Positions 53,718 through 61,346 of a stretch of 64,000 nucleotides of DNA are shown here, one piece after another. Source of the DNA: Roseibium litorale (GTDB taxonomy: Bacteria; Pseudomonadota; Alphaproteobacteria; Rhizobiales; Stappiaceae); NCBI RefSeq assembly GCF_014842915.1, contig NZ_JACYXI010000001.1, positions 186,001 through 250,000 on the forward strand, read 5' to 3'. Within the stretch, counting starts at the first letter, position 1. Each line of letters starts with the position of its first letter. Below the pieces are notes generated by a model. It made no database searches, was not told the DNA's origin, and saw only the letters and a list, made by a program, of their open reading frames with translations. A program made the translations under genes and the position numbers.

Positions 53718-54319
53718 TTGGCCTCCGGACGCTGAACCCCAAGAATACGGGATTTGATTTCCTCAACCGTTTCCGCAGTGAAGCCTTTGACCTTCGTCAC
53801 CCTGTCGATGACCTTGGCGGCCTGTTCTGCGGCTTGCTGTTCCACCTTCTGGCGCCGCTGGGTCGAGACCCCTTGCGCTTGCGCTGCAGCGCGCAGTGCA
53901 TTGGCAAGGCTCATGGCCTCCTTCGGTGCCATGCCGCTTTCCCCCGCATCGGTTAGCAGTTCGAAACACAGTGTCTTGATCGCCTCGGCCGCGATCAGGG
54001 TCAGATCGTCGGAGGCTTCCGCATCGAACTTCTCTGCGATGGTGCCTGCAATTGCCCTTGTGTCCTCCAGGCGGCGGGTCAGATGGGCAAGCTTTAAACT
54101 GTAGCGGTTGAAAGCGGAGAAGGACGGAATGGCGAACTCCAGTTCGCCGCGATGCTCCTTCTGAAGCGCTTCCAGTTTCCCGGTGAACTCCCGGTAGATC
54201 TCGGTCTGGGTCTTGTCCCGGTCGCGTAGCTCGTTTGCCGCCCAGGCGATAATGCCGTCGCATTCTTCTGGCAGCTGCTCAATGGCGCTTAGCCGCCCCC
54301 GCCCCTTGCGCCTGCTCAT
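53714..54319 (-). CDS. DUF3486 protein (Mu gp27-like small terminase)
   Basis: The 201-residue protein starts MSRRKGRGRLSAIEQLPEECD and has a helical C-terminus (ALRAAAQAQGVSTQRRQKVEQQAAEQ), the DUF3486 pattern. It likely recognises phage DNA for packaging. I use ATG 54319. Confidence 0.9.
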   Translation of the reverse strand: MSRRKGRGRLSAIEQLPEECDGIIAWAANELRDRDKTQTEIYREFTGKLEALQKEHRGELEFAIPSFSAFNRYSLKLAHLTRRLEDTRAIAGTIAEKFDAEASDDLTLIAAEAIKTLCFELLTDAGESGMAPKEAMSLANALRAAAQAQGVSTQRRQKVEQQAAEQAAKVIDRVTKVKGFTAETVEEIKSRILGVQRPEAK

Positions 54320-54320
54320 G

Positions 54321-54617
54321 TCAGACCTCCGGCGACGGACGCAACACGCCCTCGATGACGGACCGGCTTTCCACATGATCCAGCCCGGCCCGGGTCAAGG
54401 TGGCGACGAACACGGATCCCGCCTGAGCCAATTGCACTGCGCCCAGTTCTTCAAGCTTTCGCAGCTGGGTCCGGCACATGTCCCGGCTGACCCGATGGCC
54501 GAAACTCTCCAGAACGGCGGTGAGGATGGTCTCGTTCAGCCGGTAGTCCAGCTCCCTGGACAGTTCCCGTAGGATGATCAGGCGCTGATCTTCGTTCACC
54601 CGCTCACGGTAGCTCAT
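54321..54617 (-). CDS. Mu gp26-like winged-helix protein
   Basis: A 98-residue protein (SYRERVNEDQRLIILRELS, LRKLEELGAVQLAQAG) with the ArsR-like winged-helix pattern of the Mu gp26/VpaChn25_0724 group, always beside gp25 and gp27. Role unknown. Confidence 0.82.
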   Translation of the reverse strand: MSYRERVNEDQRLIILRELSRELDYRLNETILTAVLESFGHRVSRDMCRTQLRKLEELGAVQLAQAGSVFVATLTRAGLDHVESRSVIEGVLRPSPEV

Positions 54618-54946
54618 CAGCGCCCCCCGTCCTTCATGAGATGATCTTCCACACGGCGCACGGTGCGCGAAATCCCGTTGAGGCTTTCGTCCAGGCGCCC
54701 AACCGTGCCACGCAGTTCCGCCAAAGCCAACTTGAGTTCCATGACGTCTTCTTTCGCAGGCAGGTGCTGAAGTTCGCTCTCAGCGGCCTGGATGCGCCGG
54801 TCGTGATCGGTAAGCTTTGCGTCCACGGTTTTCAACCGCTCTTCGTTGACCTTGGCCTTGCCCGTGAGCCAGCTGTAAATGATCGCCCCGATGGCAAGGG
54901 CCGTATTGGCCAGGGTTGCCCAGTCCTTCAGCCCGTCGATCATCAT
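54617..54946 (-). CDS. DUF2730 protein (Mu gp25-like)
   Basis: A 109-residue protein with an N-terminal membrane segment (LANTALAIGAIIYSWL) and a coiled coil (VNEERLKTVDAKLTDHDRRIQ), the DUF2730 pattern. Located after the holin. The start overlaps its stop by 4 nt; a helper in lysis or a spanin-like role is possible. Confidence 0.8.
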   Translation of the reverse strand: MMIDGLKDWATLANTALAIGAIIYSWLTGKAKVNEERLKTVDAKLTDHDRRIQAAESELQHLPAKEDVMELKLALAELRGTVGRLDESLNGISRTVRRVEDHLMKDGGR

Positions 54947-55338
54947 TTCACCGCCTTGAACATGGCCGCTGCCGTGCCGGTGTAGAAAAGCCAGCGCACC
55001 ATATCTCCCGCCCACTCATTGAGCGGTTCGGGCAGTGCTGCGACATTCCAGGAAAACAGAAAGAGACTGTCGGCGATCACCGCCGTCCACCAGATGGCAA
55101 GCGGTACGACAAAGAGCGAAATCAGGAACCAGAAAAAGGCATTGCCAAGCTTGGCCTTATTGAGATCCGCCATGATGCGGGTTTCGTCCACGGCAGCTTT
55201 TACGAGCTCCCGCTGAACCTCAAAACGGGCGCGAGCATCACCACTGGCGACCAGCGCCTTGCGCTGCATGTAGTCGAGCACCTTGTCGACGGTGCCGCCG
55301 GTCAGCATCTTGACGAGGAGAGACAGGAGAAAGCTCAT
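54943..55338 (-). CDS. Holin-like membrane protein
   Basis: A 131-residue protein with hydrophobic segments at FLLSLLVKML, AFFWFLISLFVVPLAIWWTAVI and a C-terminal WLFYTGTAAAMF, and a helical middle, placed directly after the endolysin (4-nt overlap). It fits 3TM-type holins of alphaproteobacterial phages. Confidence 0.72.
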   Translation of the reverse strand: MSFLLSLLVKMLTGGTVDKVLDYMQRKALVASGDARARFEVQRELVKAAVDETRIMADLNKAKLGNAFFWFLISLFVVPLAIWWTAVIADSLFLFSWNVAALPEPLNEWAGDMVRWLFYTGTAAAMFKAVK

Positions 55339-56561
55339 CCGACGTGCCTCCAGCTCTTGGCATCGTCCAGCCGTGCCGCCTTGATCTTCCGGCTGAGATA
55401 CCAGACACCGGCGCACAGGCAGATGAGCAGCAGCCACTTGTTGTTCCCGGCAAAGCGGAGGACTGGCTCGGTCACAGCAGAGATACGGGCAATCAGATCC
55501 GGCAGCAGGCCAAGATGGTCGAGCGTTTCAGAGAGCGCCCCGCCGCCCTCTTTCAGGCTGTCCAGGGTTTCGGCAACGATCCCGCCCGCGCCGGTGGTGA
55601 CGACGACTTTCTCGATTGTATCCGTGGTCTTGACCGTCCGGCTGCCGGTTTCTCTCAGATCCTTGACCGTCATATTTTCACGGGTTCCGCCCGGCTGATC
55701 CGGGACCGGTACGGCCACTTCAAGGGCCTGTTCCGTTTCTGGGCCGACCACACCGTCGATGGCAATCCCGTGGTCTGCCTGGAAGGCAACCACCTGGCGC
55801 CGGGTGGCAGGCCCGAAGTCCCCATCCGGCCGCACATGATAGCCGAGCGCCACAAGCCGCTCCTGCAGCGCCTTGACCCGATAGCCACTTGAGCCGATCC
55901 GAAGCGATCCCGGCAGAGCGCTATCACCTTCAAACGGCTTGGCAGTATTCGCCTCATAGGCCTGGATCATCAGGCGCGCGTAAGTCTCGACCTGTCCGGA
56001 TCCATTGTAGCGGCGGGCAATCGCCCGGAAATCCTTTTGCCGCAGCGCCTCCGCCAGGCCTGAGCGCTCCAGGAAGGCAAAGAAGCCTTCGATCTGCGCG
56101 CTTTCCCGGCAGGCAAAGGCCTGCACCATGTCATACACGGAAGAGAAGCCGCAGATCTTGTGATTGAACCCCATGATCTGGGGACCACCGTAAGAGGAGG
56201 ACCGGAGGGCCGCCGTCTCATCCAGCCGCCCCATCGCCTCAAGCCGGTCCCACCTGGCGTCTGAACCGGCTTTGCCGAGCCCCTTGTAATTGGACTTTGC
56301 CCAGCTTTTGGCGGCAAGACCAAGGGCAACCGCCTTGGTCCGGAGCGCCTTCGGCAGCTCACGCCAGAAGACGTGCTTTTCGGTCAGGATGATCAGGCGG
56401 CCTTCCTGATCAAAGGGCACGCCCTTGCTCTCCACGTCCAGAATGGCGGCAAGCACAGCAGCTTCGCAGCCGATCTTTGCGGCGAGTTCGTCGAGGAGAG
56501 TATCCGGGCGGGCAAGCCGCTCGCCGTGGGTGGCGCGGATGTGTGAGATGAAGTCGCTCAT
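55335..56561 (-). CDS. Endolysin: N-acetylmuramidase with peptidoglycan-binding domain
   Basis: The 408-residue enzyme has an N-terminal muramidase domain (VLAAILDVESKGVPFDQEGRLIILTEKHVFWREL with the Glu, SYGGPQIMGFNHKICGF), a PG_binding_1 domain (YRVKALQERLVALGYHVRPDGDFG) and, oddly for an endolysin, a C-terminal membrane segment (WLLLICLCAGVWYLSRK). It may be released only when the membrane is depolarised. The 23-bp late element lies 55 nt upstream. Confidence 0.9.
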   Translation of the reverse strand: MSDFISHIRATHGERLARPDTLLDELAAKIGCEAAVLAAILDVESKGVPFDQEGRLIILTEKHVFWRELPKALRTKAVALGLAAKSWAKSNYKGLGKAGSDARWDRLEAMGRLDETAALRSSSYGGPQIMGFNHKICGFSSVYDMVQAFACRESAQIEGFFAFLERSGLAEALRQKDFRAIARRYNGSGQVETYARLMIQAYEANTAKPFEGDSALPGSLRIGSSGYRVKALQERLVALGYHVRPDGDFGPATRRQVVAFQADHGIAIDGVVGPETEQALEVAVPVPDQPGGTRENMTVKDLRETGSRTVKTTDTIEKVVVTTGAGGIVAETLDSLKEGGGALSETLDHLGLLPDLIARISAVTEPVLRFAGNNKWLLLICLCAGVWYLSRKIKAARLDDAKSWRHVG

Positions 56562-56615
56562 GGGGCCGCCAGCGTCGGAAATGTTGCTGGCAGTCTGTCC
56601 TCTCCCCAAAGGGAA

Positions 56616-56638
56616 TTTCAGACGCGGGGATAAGCGGG
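56616..56638 (-). promoter_or_regulatory. Late-promoter-like 23-bp element, Plys position
   Basis: Matches 49101-49123 at 22 of 23 positions. It lies between the Mor gene and the endolysin gene, where Mu has Plys. Probably bound by the Mor-like activator or its equivalent. Confidence 0.6.
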
Positions 56639-56660
56639 AGTGCGTGAAGACTTCGAAAGA

Positions 56661-57008
56661 TCAGAACAGATCAAGCTGCGCCTGGCGCTCGCGCTCAGTG
56701 GCAAAGATACGCCGCACCGAGCTTTCGTCCATGTGAACCAGCCGGGCGATCTGTTTGCGGGCCAATCCACGTTCGGCAAGTTTATGAATAATCCAGGGCT
56801 TGGCAAGCGGCGGTTTGACATAAGTGCCTGCCCCCAGAACCTCGGCCAGCAAGGTTGCCCGCTCCGTCCCGACCATCTCGACATATTCCGCCCTTTTGGG
56901 GTTCTTTGCGAGATAGAGCGGCGCCCCGCCAAACTTCAACAGGAAGTCCACGGCGAGGTCTTCACCGAGGATCTGCACATAAGTCTGGACGTGAGCGGGC
57001 ACCTGCAT
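56661..57008 (-). CDS. Mor-type transcriptional activator
   Basis: The 115-residue protein has the Mor/C domain (FLLKFGGAPLYLAKNPK, then GLARKQIARLVHMDESSVRRIF as the HTH). In Mu, Mor turns on the middle promoter and C the late ones. Only one Mor/C-type gene is visible. It is followed directly by the lysis operon element. ATG 57008 has AAAGGG upstream. Confidence 0.85.
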   Translation of the reverse strand: MQVPAHVQTYVQILGEDLAVDFLLKFGGAPLYLAKNPKRAEYVEMVGTERATLLAEVLGAGTYVKPPLAKPWIIHKLAERGLARKQIARLVHMDESSVRRIFATERERQAQLDLF

Positions 57009-57012
57009 GGAT

Positions 57013-57306
57013 CTACCCTTTCCGCCGACGGTAGACATGCCGGGGCGATCCCGAAAGGGTCACCGTGGCCAGGGTGACGATCGGGCTGCCCTCATCGCTC
57101 GCGCTGTTATGGCGAAGGCAGAGGCGCACCCCGCCAAGTGTCCGCGCAACGGCGCCCAGTTCGGCAGCGGTAAGCGCCTCGCCGGCAAGATGGGCACGAA
57201 TGGCAGCAACAGGCAGATCATGTGCCCGCTCCAACCATCGCAGAACCGCATGGTCTGTAACATCGATGGAAGCATCCTTGCGGGGAACAGGCTTGATCCT
57301 GGTCAT
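57013..57306 (-). CDS. Conserved small phage protein (early region)
   Basis: A 97-residue protein with ASIDVTDHAVLRWLERAHDLPVAAIRAHLAGEAL, then RLCLRHNSASDEG. Its ATG overlaps the GemA stop by 4 nt. The VLRWLERAH stretch recurs in Mu-like phages of alphaproteobacteria from memory; no function known. Confidence 0.65.
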   Translation of the reverse strand: MTRIKPVPRKDASIDVTDHAVLRWLERAHDLPVAAIRAHLAGEALTAAELGAVARTLGGVRLCLRHNSASDEGSPIVTLATVTLSGSPRHVYRRRKG

Positions 57307-57932
57307 GCCTTCTTTCCCTTTTCCCGCAGCAACTGGCCAAGCTTGTTTTGCAGGTCGATCCATTGACCTTGCTCGATATGCTCCGGCCACTCCTGCCCTG
57401 TCTCCGCCTGCAAAAAGACCGTCAGGTTCGCCGCGGGCAGCCGATCCAGCTTGACCAGCTCCGACCAGATATGGGTCACCACCTGAAAGCGAGGATCGTT
57501 GTAGAGACGCGGCAATCCCTGCTCGGTCTTGAACAGTCCGTCATTGCCGGTTGCCCGGCGGATCCAGACCTTCAAGCCCTCAATCGCCTTGAGTGCGTCA
57601 GCCTCGTTGTGCAAGAACCGGCTGTGATCCAGCCCGGTTTGCCGCTTCAGGAAAGACCGCATGGCGGCATTGGACCGCTGGTGCACGACACACAGGTTAT
57701 ACCCCGCGATCCAGAGCGCCTGCAGTTTAGCCTCGTATTTCCCGCTGGTTCTGGAGGTTGTTTGAGCGCCACCTGAAAGGCCGTTTAAAACCGTAATGAA
57801 GGTCCGCCGCTCTGCAGGTGTTAGGTCCTTTGCAGACCGCTTGCCCGTCTCCCGGGCCATGAGATCCCGGTAGCTGTCATCATCCAGCCTGGCCTTTTTC
57901 TTCAATACGTGAATGGCGGCAAGATCGCTCAT
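57303..57932 (-). CDS. GemA/gp16-like regulatory protein (DUF1018)
   Basis: The 209-residue protein has the Mu gp16 (GemA) DUF1018 pattern IHVLKKKARLDDDSYRDLMARETGKRSAKDLTPAERRTFI and YEAKLQALWIAGYNL. In Mu it modulates host gene expression. Followed closely by the small gene at 57306. Confidence 0.92.
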   Translation of the reverse strand: MSDLAAIHVLKKKARLDDDSYRDLMARETGKRSAKDLTPAERRTFITVLNGLSGGAQTTSRTSGKYEAKLQALWIAGYNLCVVHQRSNAAMRSFLKRQTGLDHSRFLHNEADALKAIEGLKVWIRRATGNDGLFKTEQGLPRLYNDPRFQVVTHIWSELVKLDRLPAANLTVFLQAETGQEWPEHIEQGQWIDLQNKLGQLLREKGKKA

Positions 57933-57935
57933 CGT

Positions 57936-58172
57936 CTACTCCGCATAAGGCAGGCGGTGCTGGCAGGGCCGCACATCGCCGAGGGGTTGAATTTCGGGTT
58001 GAGTGTCGCGGGGCGCTTCCGCCTCCCGCTTGAGGATCTCGGTGGTGACCGCGTTGATCCGCTTGATCAGTCCCGGCAATCGGAGCAGCCGGAACCTGTG
58101 CCTCTCGGCCTCGGCCAGAAGCCGCGCCCGTTCCCGTTTCAAATCGTCGAGAGAGGTTCCGGCGCGGCTCAT
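57936..58172 (-). CDS. Small phage protein, unknown
   Basis: A 78-residue protein with a helical, Arg/Leu-rich first half (LDDLKRERARLLAEAERHRF) and an acidic end. It lies 3 nt before the GemA gene. No family recognised. Confidence 0.55.
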   Translation of the reverse strand: MSRAGTSLDDLKRERARLLAEAERHRFRLLRLPGLIKRINAVTTEILKREAEAPRDTQPEIQPLGDVRPCQHRLPYAE

Positions 58173-58182
58173 GGGTCAGGTC

Positions 58183-58797
58183 TCATGCATTCGCAAGATC
58201 AAGTGAAACCGGTTCGCGGTCCTCGGTGACAGGATCGCGGTCGTAGACGCGGACATAGGTCTTCGTGCCGGTTATCCGGATTGCGTCTGAAATTGCATCC
58301 ATGGCCCGGAGCCAGTCTTGGTCATCAATCGAAAGACGGCGGAGGCCGAGCACCTTCCCGGTCGAAATCTTGCCTTGCTGGTCCACCTGAAACGCCTGAT
58401 CAACCAACGCGCGGAGGTTGTCATTTGCGCCTTCAGACCAGCGCGTAATGCACCGGTCGATGAGGACCTTCGCGGCCTCCAGTTCTGCTCCAAAGGAGAT
58501 GTGTTCGGCAACAGCAACGACAACTTGCTGAGTACCATCGTAACTGGTCAGGGTAACGTTGCCTTTCCGTCCGCCCCGAGTGACCCCGTACTTCTCCAGG
58601 ACCAGCTCGCGATAGGCCTGAACATCACCAAGCGCACGGATCTTGAAAGCGGCAAGTCTCCGGCTGAGGTCCTTGGCTTCTGCCACCAAAGACTTGACCA
58701 GCGCATCCTCTTCCTGATGCTCAGGTTTCACATTGGCGACAGGGATCAGGGCTCCCTTGCCGTCCTTCCAATAGCCTTCCGGCACATTCTCAATCAT
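58183..58797 (-). CDS. DUF3164 protein
   Basis: The 204-residue protein fits DUF3164 (YWKDGKGALIPVANVKPEHQEEDALVKSLV, then RGGRKGNVTLTSYDG). Such genes recur in the early region of Mu-like phages; function unknown. It overlaps the upstream gene by 4 nt. Confidence 0.9.
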   Translation of the reverse strand: MIENVPEGYWKDGKGALIPVANVKPEHQEEDALVKSLVAEAKDLSRRLAAFKIRALGDVQAYRELVLEKYGVTRGGRKGNVTLTSYDGTQQVVVAVAEHISFGAELEAAKVLIDRCITRWSEGANDNLRALVDQAFQVDQQGKISTGKVLGLRRLSIDDQDWLRAMDAISDAIRITGTKTYVRVYDRDPVTEDREPVSLDLANA

Positions 58798-59156
58798 GGT
58801 CTTTCCCCTTTCGCGGCCTCTGCCGCTCTCTTCATGTCCAGGGCGCTCCGGCCTTTAGGCGGGTCGCCGAACAGGGCGGCGGTAATGCTGACTGGGTCTT
58901 GCAGCTCTAGCCGGACGGGCGGCAGGCGTACTTGCCGGGGCCGGTTCAGCTCCTGCCGGGCGGCGTCGGCCAGCGCCGCTATGTTGCGGGCGTAGTGGCT
59001 GGCGGGCAGTTTGCCCGCCTCCCTCAAGGCCAGCAGCACCTTCGGCCTGGGTTGTCCGCATTCGAAGGCAATATCCTCCGGGTCATAGCCAAGCGCGGCC
59101 ATGCCCAGCACCCGGGCATAGGTCCAGTCCCGCATGCCAAAGACGAGCTTGCTCAT
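58794..59156 (-). CDS. Small phage protein, unknown
   Basis: A 120-residue protein beginning MSKLVFGMRDWTYARVLGMAALGYDPEDIAFECG. The ATG overlaps the upstream stop by 4 nt. It has an HTH-like stretch (VLLALREAGKLPASHYARN) but no certain family. Confidence 0.6.
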   Translation of the reverse strand: MSKLVFGMRDWTYARVLGMAALGYDPEDIAFECGQPRPKVLLALREAGKLPASHYARNIAALADAARQELNRPRQVRLPPVRLELQDPVSITAALFGDPPKGRSALDMKRAAEAAKGERP

Positions 59157-59485
59157 GCCGCGTCTCCTCCGTTTCCGGGGCCGGGCCATTCCACTCCCCG
59201 GTCCAGCCCGGTGAAGATCACGGGGTCTGAACTTGAGGCGGGAACGGGCCGTTTGGCACGCGGAAACAGGGTGACCTTGCTGTCGCTCAGATCGATCATG
59301 ACTGGCGTCTTGAAATGACCGGCTGCCAGCTCTCCCTCCAGGCGCACCGCCCTGCACGCGCAGATCTCGATCCGGTCGGCCAGCAGGGTCAGCAGCTCCC
59401 GGATTTCCGGTGTCTTTTCGTTACCTGACAGCGCTTCAAGGGATACAAAAGCCGCCAGATTGTTGAGGTCGTGGCTTAAAAGCAT
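59153..59485 (-). CDS. Small phage protein, unknown
   Basis: A 110-residue protein (LLSHDLNNLAAFVSLEAL, EIRELLTLLADRIEICACRAVRLEGELAAG). Helical with paired Cys; no family recognised. One base separates it from the HTH-type gene upstream. Confidence 0.55.
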   Translation of the reverse strand: MLLSHDLNNLAAFVSLEALSGNEKTPEIRELLTLLADRIEICACRAVRLEGELAAGHFKTPVMIDLSDSKVTLFPRAKRPVPASSSDPVIFTGLDRGVEWPGPGNGGDAA

Positions 59486-59486
59486 G

Positions 59487-59888
59487 TCACGCCCTCCCCT
59501 TCAGGCCCGAATGCAGGCATCCGGAGCGGCAGGCCCGGTAAACACGAGTGCGGGTGGAATTGGTCGCTGCGAAGGGCTTGGCCTGTTGCGACAGGCAGTA
59601 ATCCCGGCCGATCTCGCCGAGCACCGGACAGATAACAGTCAGCCCCATGAGGGCTCCGCGCACCTTGTCCTCAACCTTCGTGAGATCGCCGGGATACTTG
59701 GCCCCGATCACCTGGCTCACAACCGCCGTGGAGTAGCCAATCCGGCCAGCAGCACTAGCCAGCCCTTTGGCATCAGCCATAAGCGCAAGTTCGCTCACCC
59801 AGTCCGGAACAATCGTCCAGGCGTCTTCAGCTTTTGCGGCCATCGATCTTTGATCCCGGCCAGCTTTTTGTTTCAGGAGCGCGCTCAT
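59487..59888 (-). CDS. HTH-like phage regulator
   Basis: A 133-residue protein with a possible HTH (LASAAGRIGYSTAVVSQVIGAKYPGDL) and a Cys-containing C-terminus. It overlaps the upstream gene by 4 nt. Found in the early operon right after B and the winged-helix protein; probably a regulator, not proven. Confidence 0.6.
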   Translation of the reverse strand: MSALLKQKAGRDQRSMAAKAEDAWTIVPDWVSELALMADAKGLASAAGRIGYSTAVVSQVIGAKYPGDLTKVEDKVRGALMGLTVICPVLGEIGRDYCLSQQAKPFAATNSTRTRVYRACRSGCLHSGLKGRA

Positions 59889-60499
59889 ACTGGCACCTCC
59901 AGTGCCAGTACCTTGCCAATCACCTGCCCCCTGTTCTGGTCGTAGACAACATGGGTTTTCAGGATCTTGGGAGGGAGCGGCCCAGTGTTGAGCGCGGGCT
60001 TAAGGCGCCAGACACGACACGTCTCTGGTCCGGGCATCCTGACTTGAAGATATCCTGCACGTTCCAGACGGCGGCAATAGTCCAGCGCCATATGCCCCCG
60101 GACCGCGACCTGATCCGTCGAGGCTGCGACAGAAAGCTCACGCAGGTTAAATTGGTCCAGCGCGCGCATCGCATTCCAGAGGTTCAACTGGCGCTCAACT
60201 GGCTCGTCGAGTGCACCGCTGCGTTTGATGGCTGGAGCTGCCAGGGGTTTGCGCACCAGTCGATAGACATTGTATTTGCCCGCGGCCTTCTTGCGGACGG
60301 TGAGAAAACCGGCACTAACCAGCCCCCGAATATAGTCGCCCAGGGCTTGGGTTTCCGTGTCGGAGCAGCGCGTTCTAATTTCGGCTGAGGTAAAATCAGC
60401 ACCGGATTTTCCCAAATCCTTGATCACGCTCCAGAAATGGTCCGGCCCGCGCAGGATCGGTGTACCGGCAGTGACATTAAGTTCAAGCTGGACAGGCAT
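59885..60499 (-). CDS. Winged-helix-like phage protein
   Basis: A 204-residue protein with winged-helix features (FWSVIKDLGKSGADFTSAEIRTRC, ALGDYIRGLVSAGFLTVRKK, then CRRLERAGYLQVRM). It follows MuB with a one-base overlap. It may bind DNA during replication or control; no firm family. Confidence 0.6.
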   Translation of the reverse strand: MPVQLELNVTAGTPILRGPDHFWSVIKDLGKSGADFTSAEIRTRCSDTETQALGDYIRGLVSAGFLTVRKKAAGKYNVYRLVRKPLAAPAIKRSGALDEPVERQLNLWNAMRALDQFNLRELSVAASTDQVAVRGHMALDYCRRLERAGYLQVRMPGPETCRVWRLKPALNTGPLPPKILKTHVVYDQNRGQVIGKVLALEVPV

Positions 60500-61278
60500 C
60501 AGGCTGCCCTCCGGCCACGGCTGCGCGGTTCACCGGTGTAAAAAAAGCCCGGAGCGAAGTATTGCGTGTCATATACCTCTTGCGAGCTCAGGAGTGCCTC
60601 TTCACGGATCTGATCTAGATTGACGCAGATCCGCCGTGCGACACCGCCAGACTTTTCCACGATGAGATCAATCAAATCGTCTGACAGGCGGATCCCCCGG
60701 CAATAGATATCCGCAAGTTTGCGTGCGTCACTGGCGTTGCACGGCTGGGCTGCAACCCAGCTGAGGACACGATTGTGCACCCGCTCGTGCTTCATCAGCT
60801 TTTCCGGCAGTAACTCCTCACCGATCAGCAGCACTGGGACCTGAGCATGCTCGTAAAGTTCGCGAAGCAGCTCGATCATGCCTTTATCGACAAGCTTGTC
60901 GGCCTCATCGATAATCAGAGGCCGGTCCGGATCCTCTGCCAAGCATTCAATTGCCCACTCGGCCATGTTTGCGATCGAGCCCTTGCGGCCCGTCTCGCCA
61001 AGCTCTTCCAGCAGCTTTTCAAGCAGCTTCTTGCGGGTCCAGGAGTCCCCGATCTGAAGCAGGAGTGCCCGTGTCCGGTTCTGCGCGAAAATTGTCGAGA
61101 TTGTCTTGCCATAGCCAGATGGTCCATGAAACACCCCGATCCCTGGCAGCCCTCCTGACCGGCTCTGGAGTTTGGAAACCAGCCCGAAAAGCCGGGCCAC
61201 GTTTTCAAGTGCCGCGTAATTTGACTGCTGGTGCACAGTCTGATTGACTTTTGTATCCAAGATATCCATTTTCATCAT
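60499..61278 (-). CDS. DNA transposition AAA+ ATPase (MuB-like)
   Basis: The 259-residue ATPase has Walker A GPSGYGKT and Walker B PLIIDEAD and a C-terminal IVEKSGGVARRICVNL. MuB selects target DNA and stimulates MuA. I choose the ATG at 61278; the frame stays open to 61509 but that is shared with MuA's end in another frame. It follows MuA by 68 nt. Confidence 0.92.
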   Translation of the reverse strand: MMKMDILDTKVNQTVHQQSNYAALENVARLFGLVSKLQSRSGGLPGIGVFHGPSGYGKTISTIFAQNRTRALLLQIGDSWTRKKLLEKLLEELGETGRKGSIANMAEWAIECLAEDPDRPLIIDEADKLVDKGMIELLRELYEHAQVPVLLIGEELLPEKLMKHERVHNRVLSWVAAQPCNASDARKLADIYCRGIRLSDDLIDLIVEKSGGVARRICVNLDQIREEALLSSQEVYDTQYFAPGFFYTGEPRSRGRRAA

Positions 61279-61346
61279 TACAACTTTGGCCTCTTTAGGC
61301 TGTTGATTAAGGCGATCCGTGCCCCCGCACGGGGCGCCTTTTCTCC

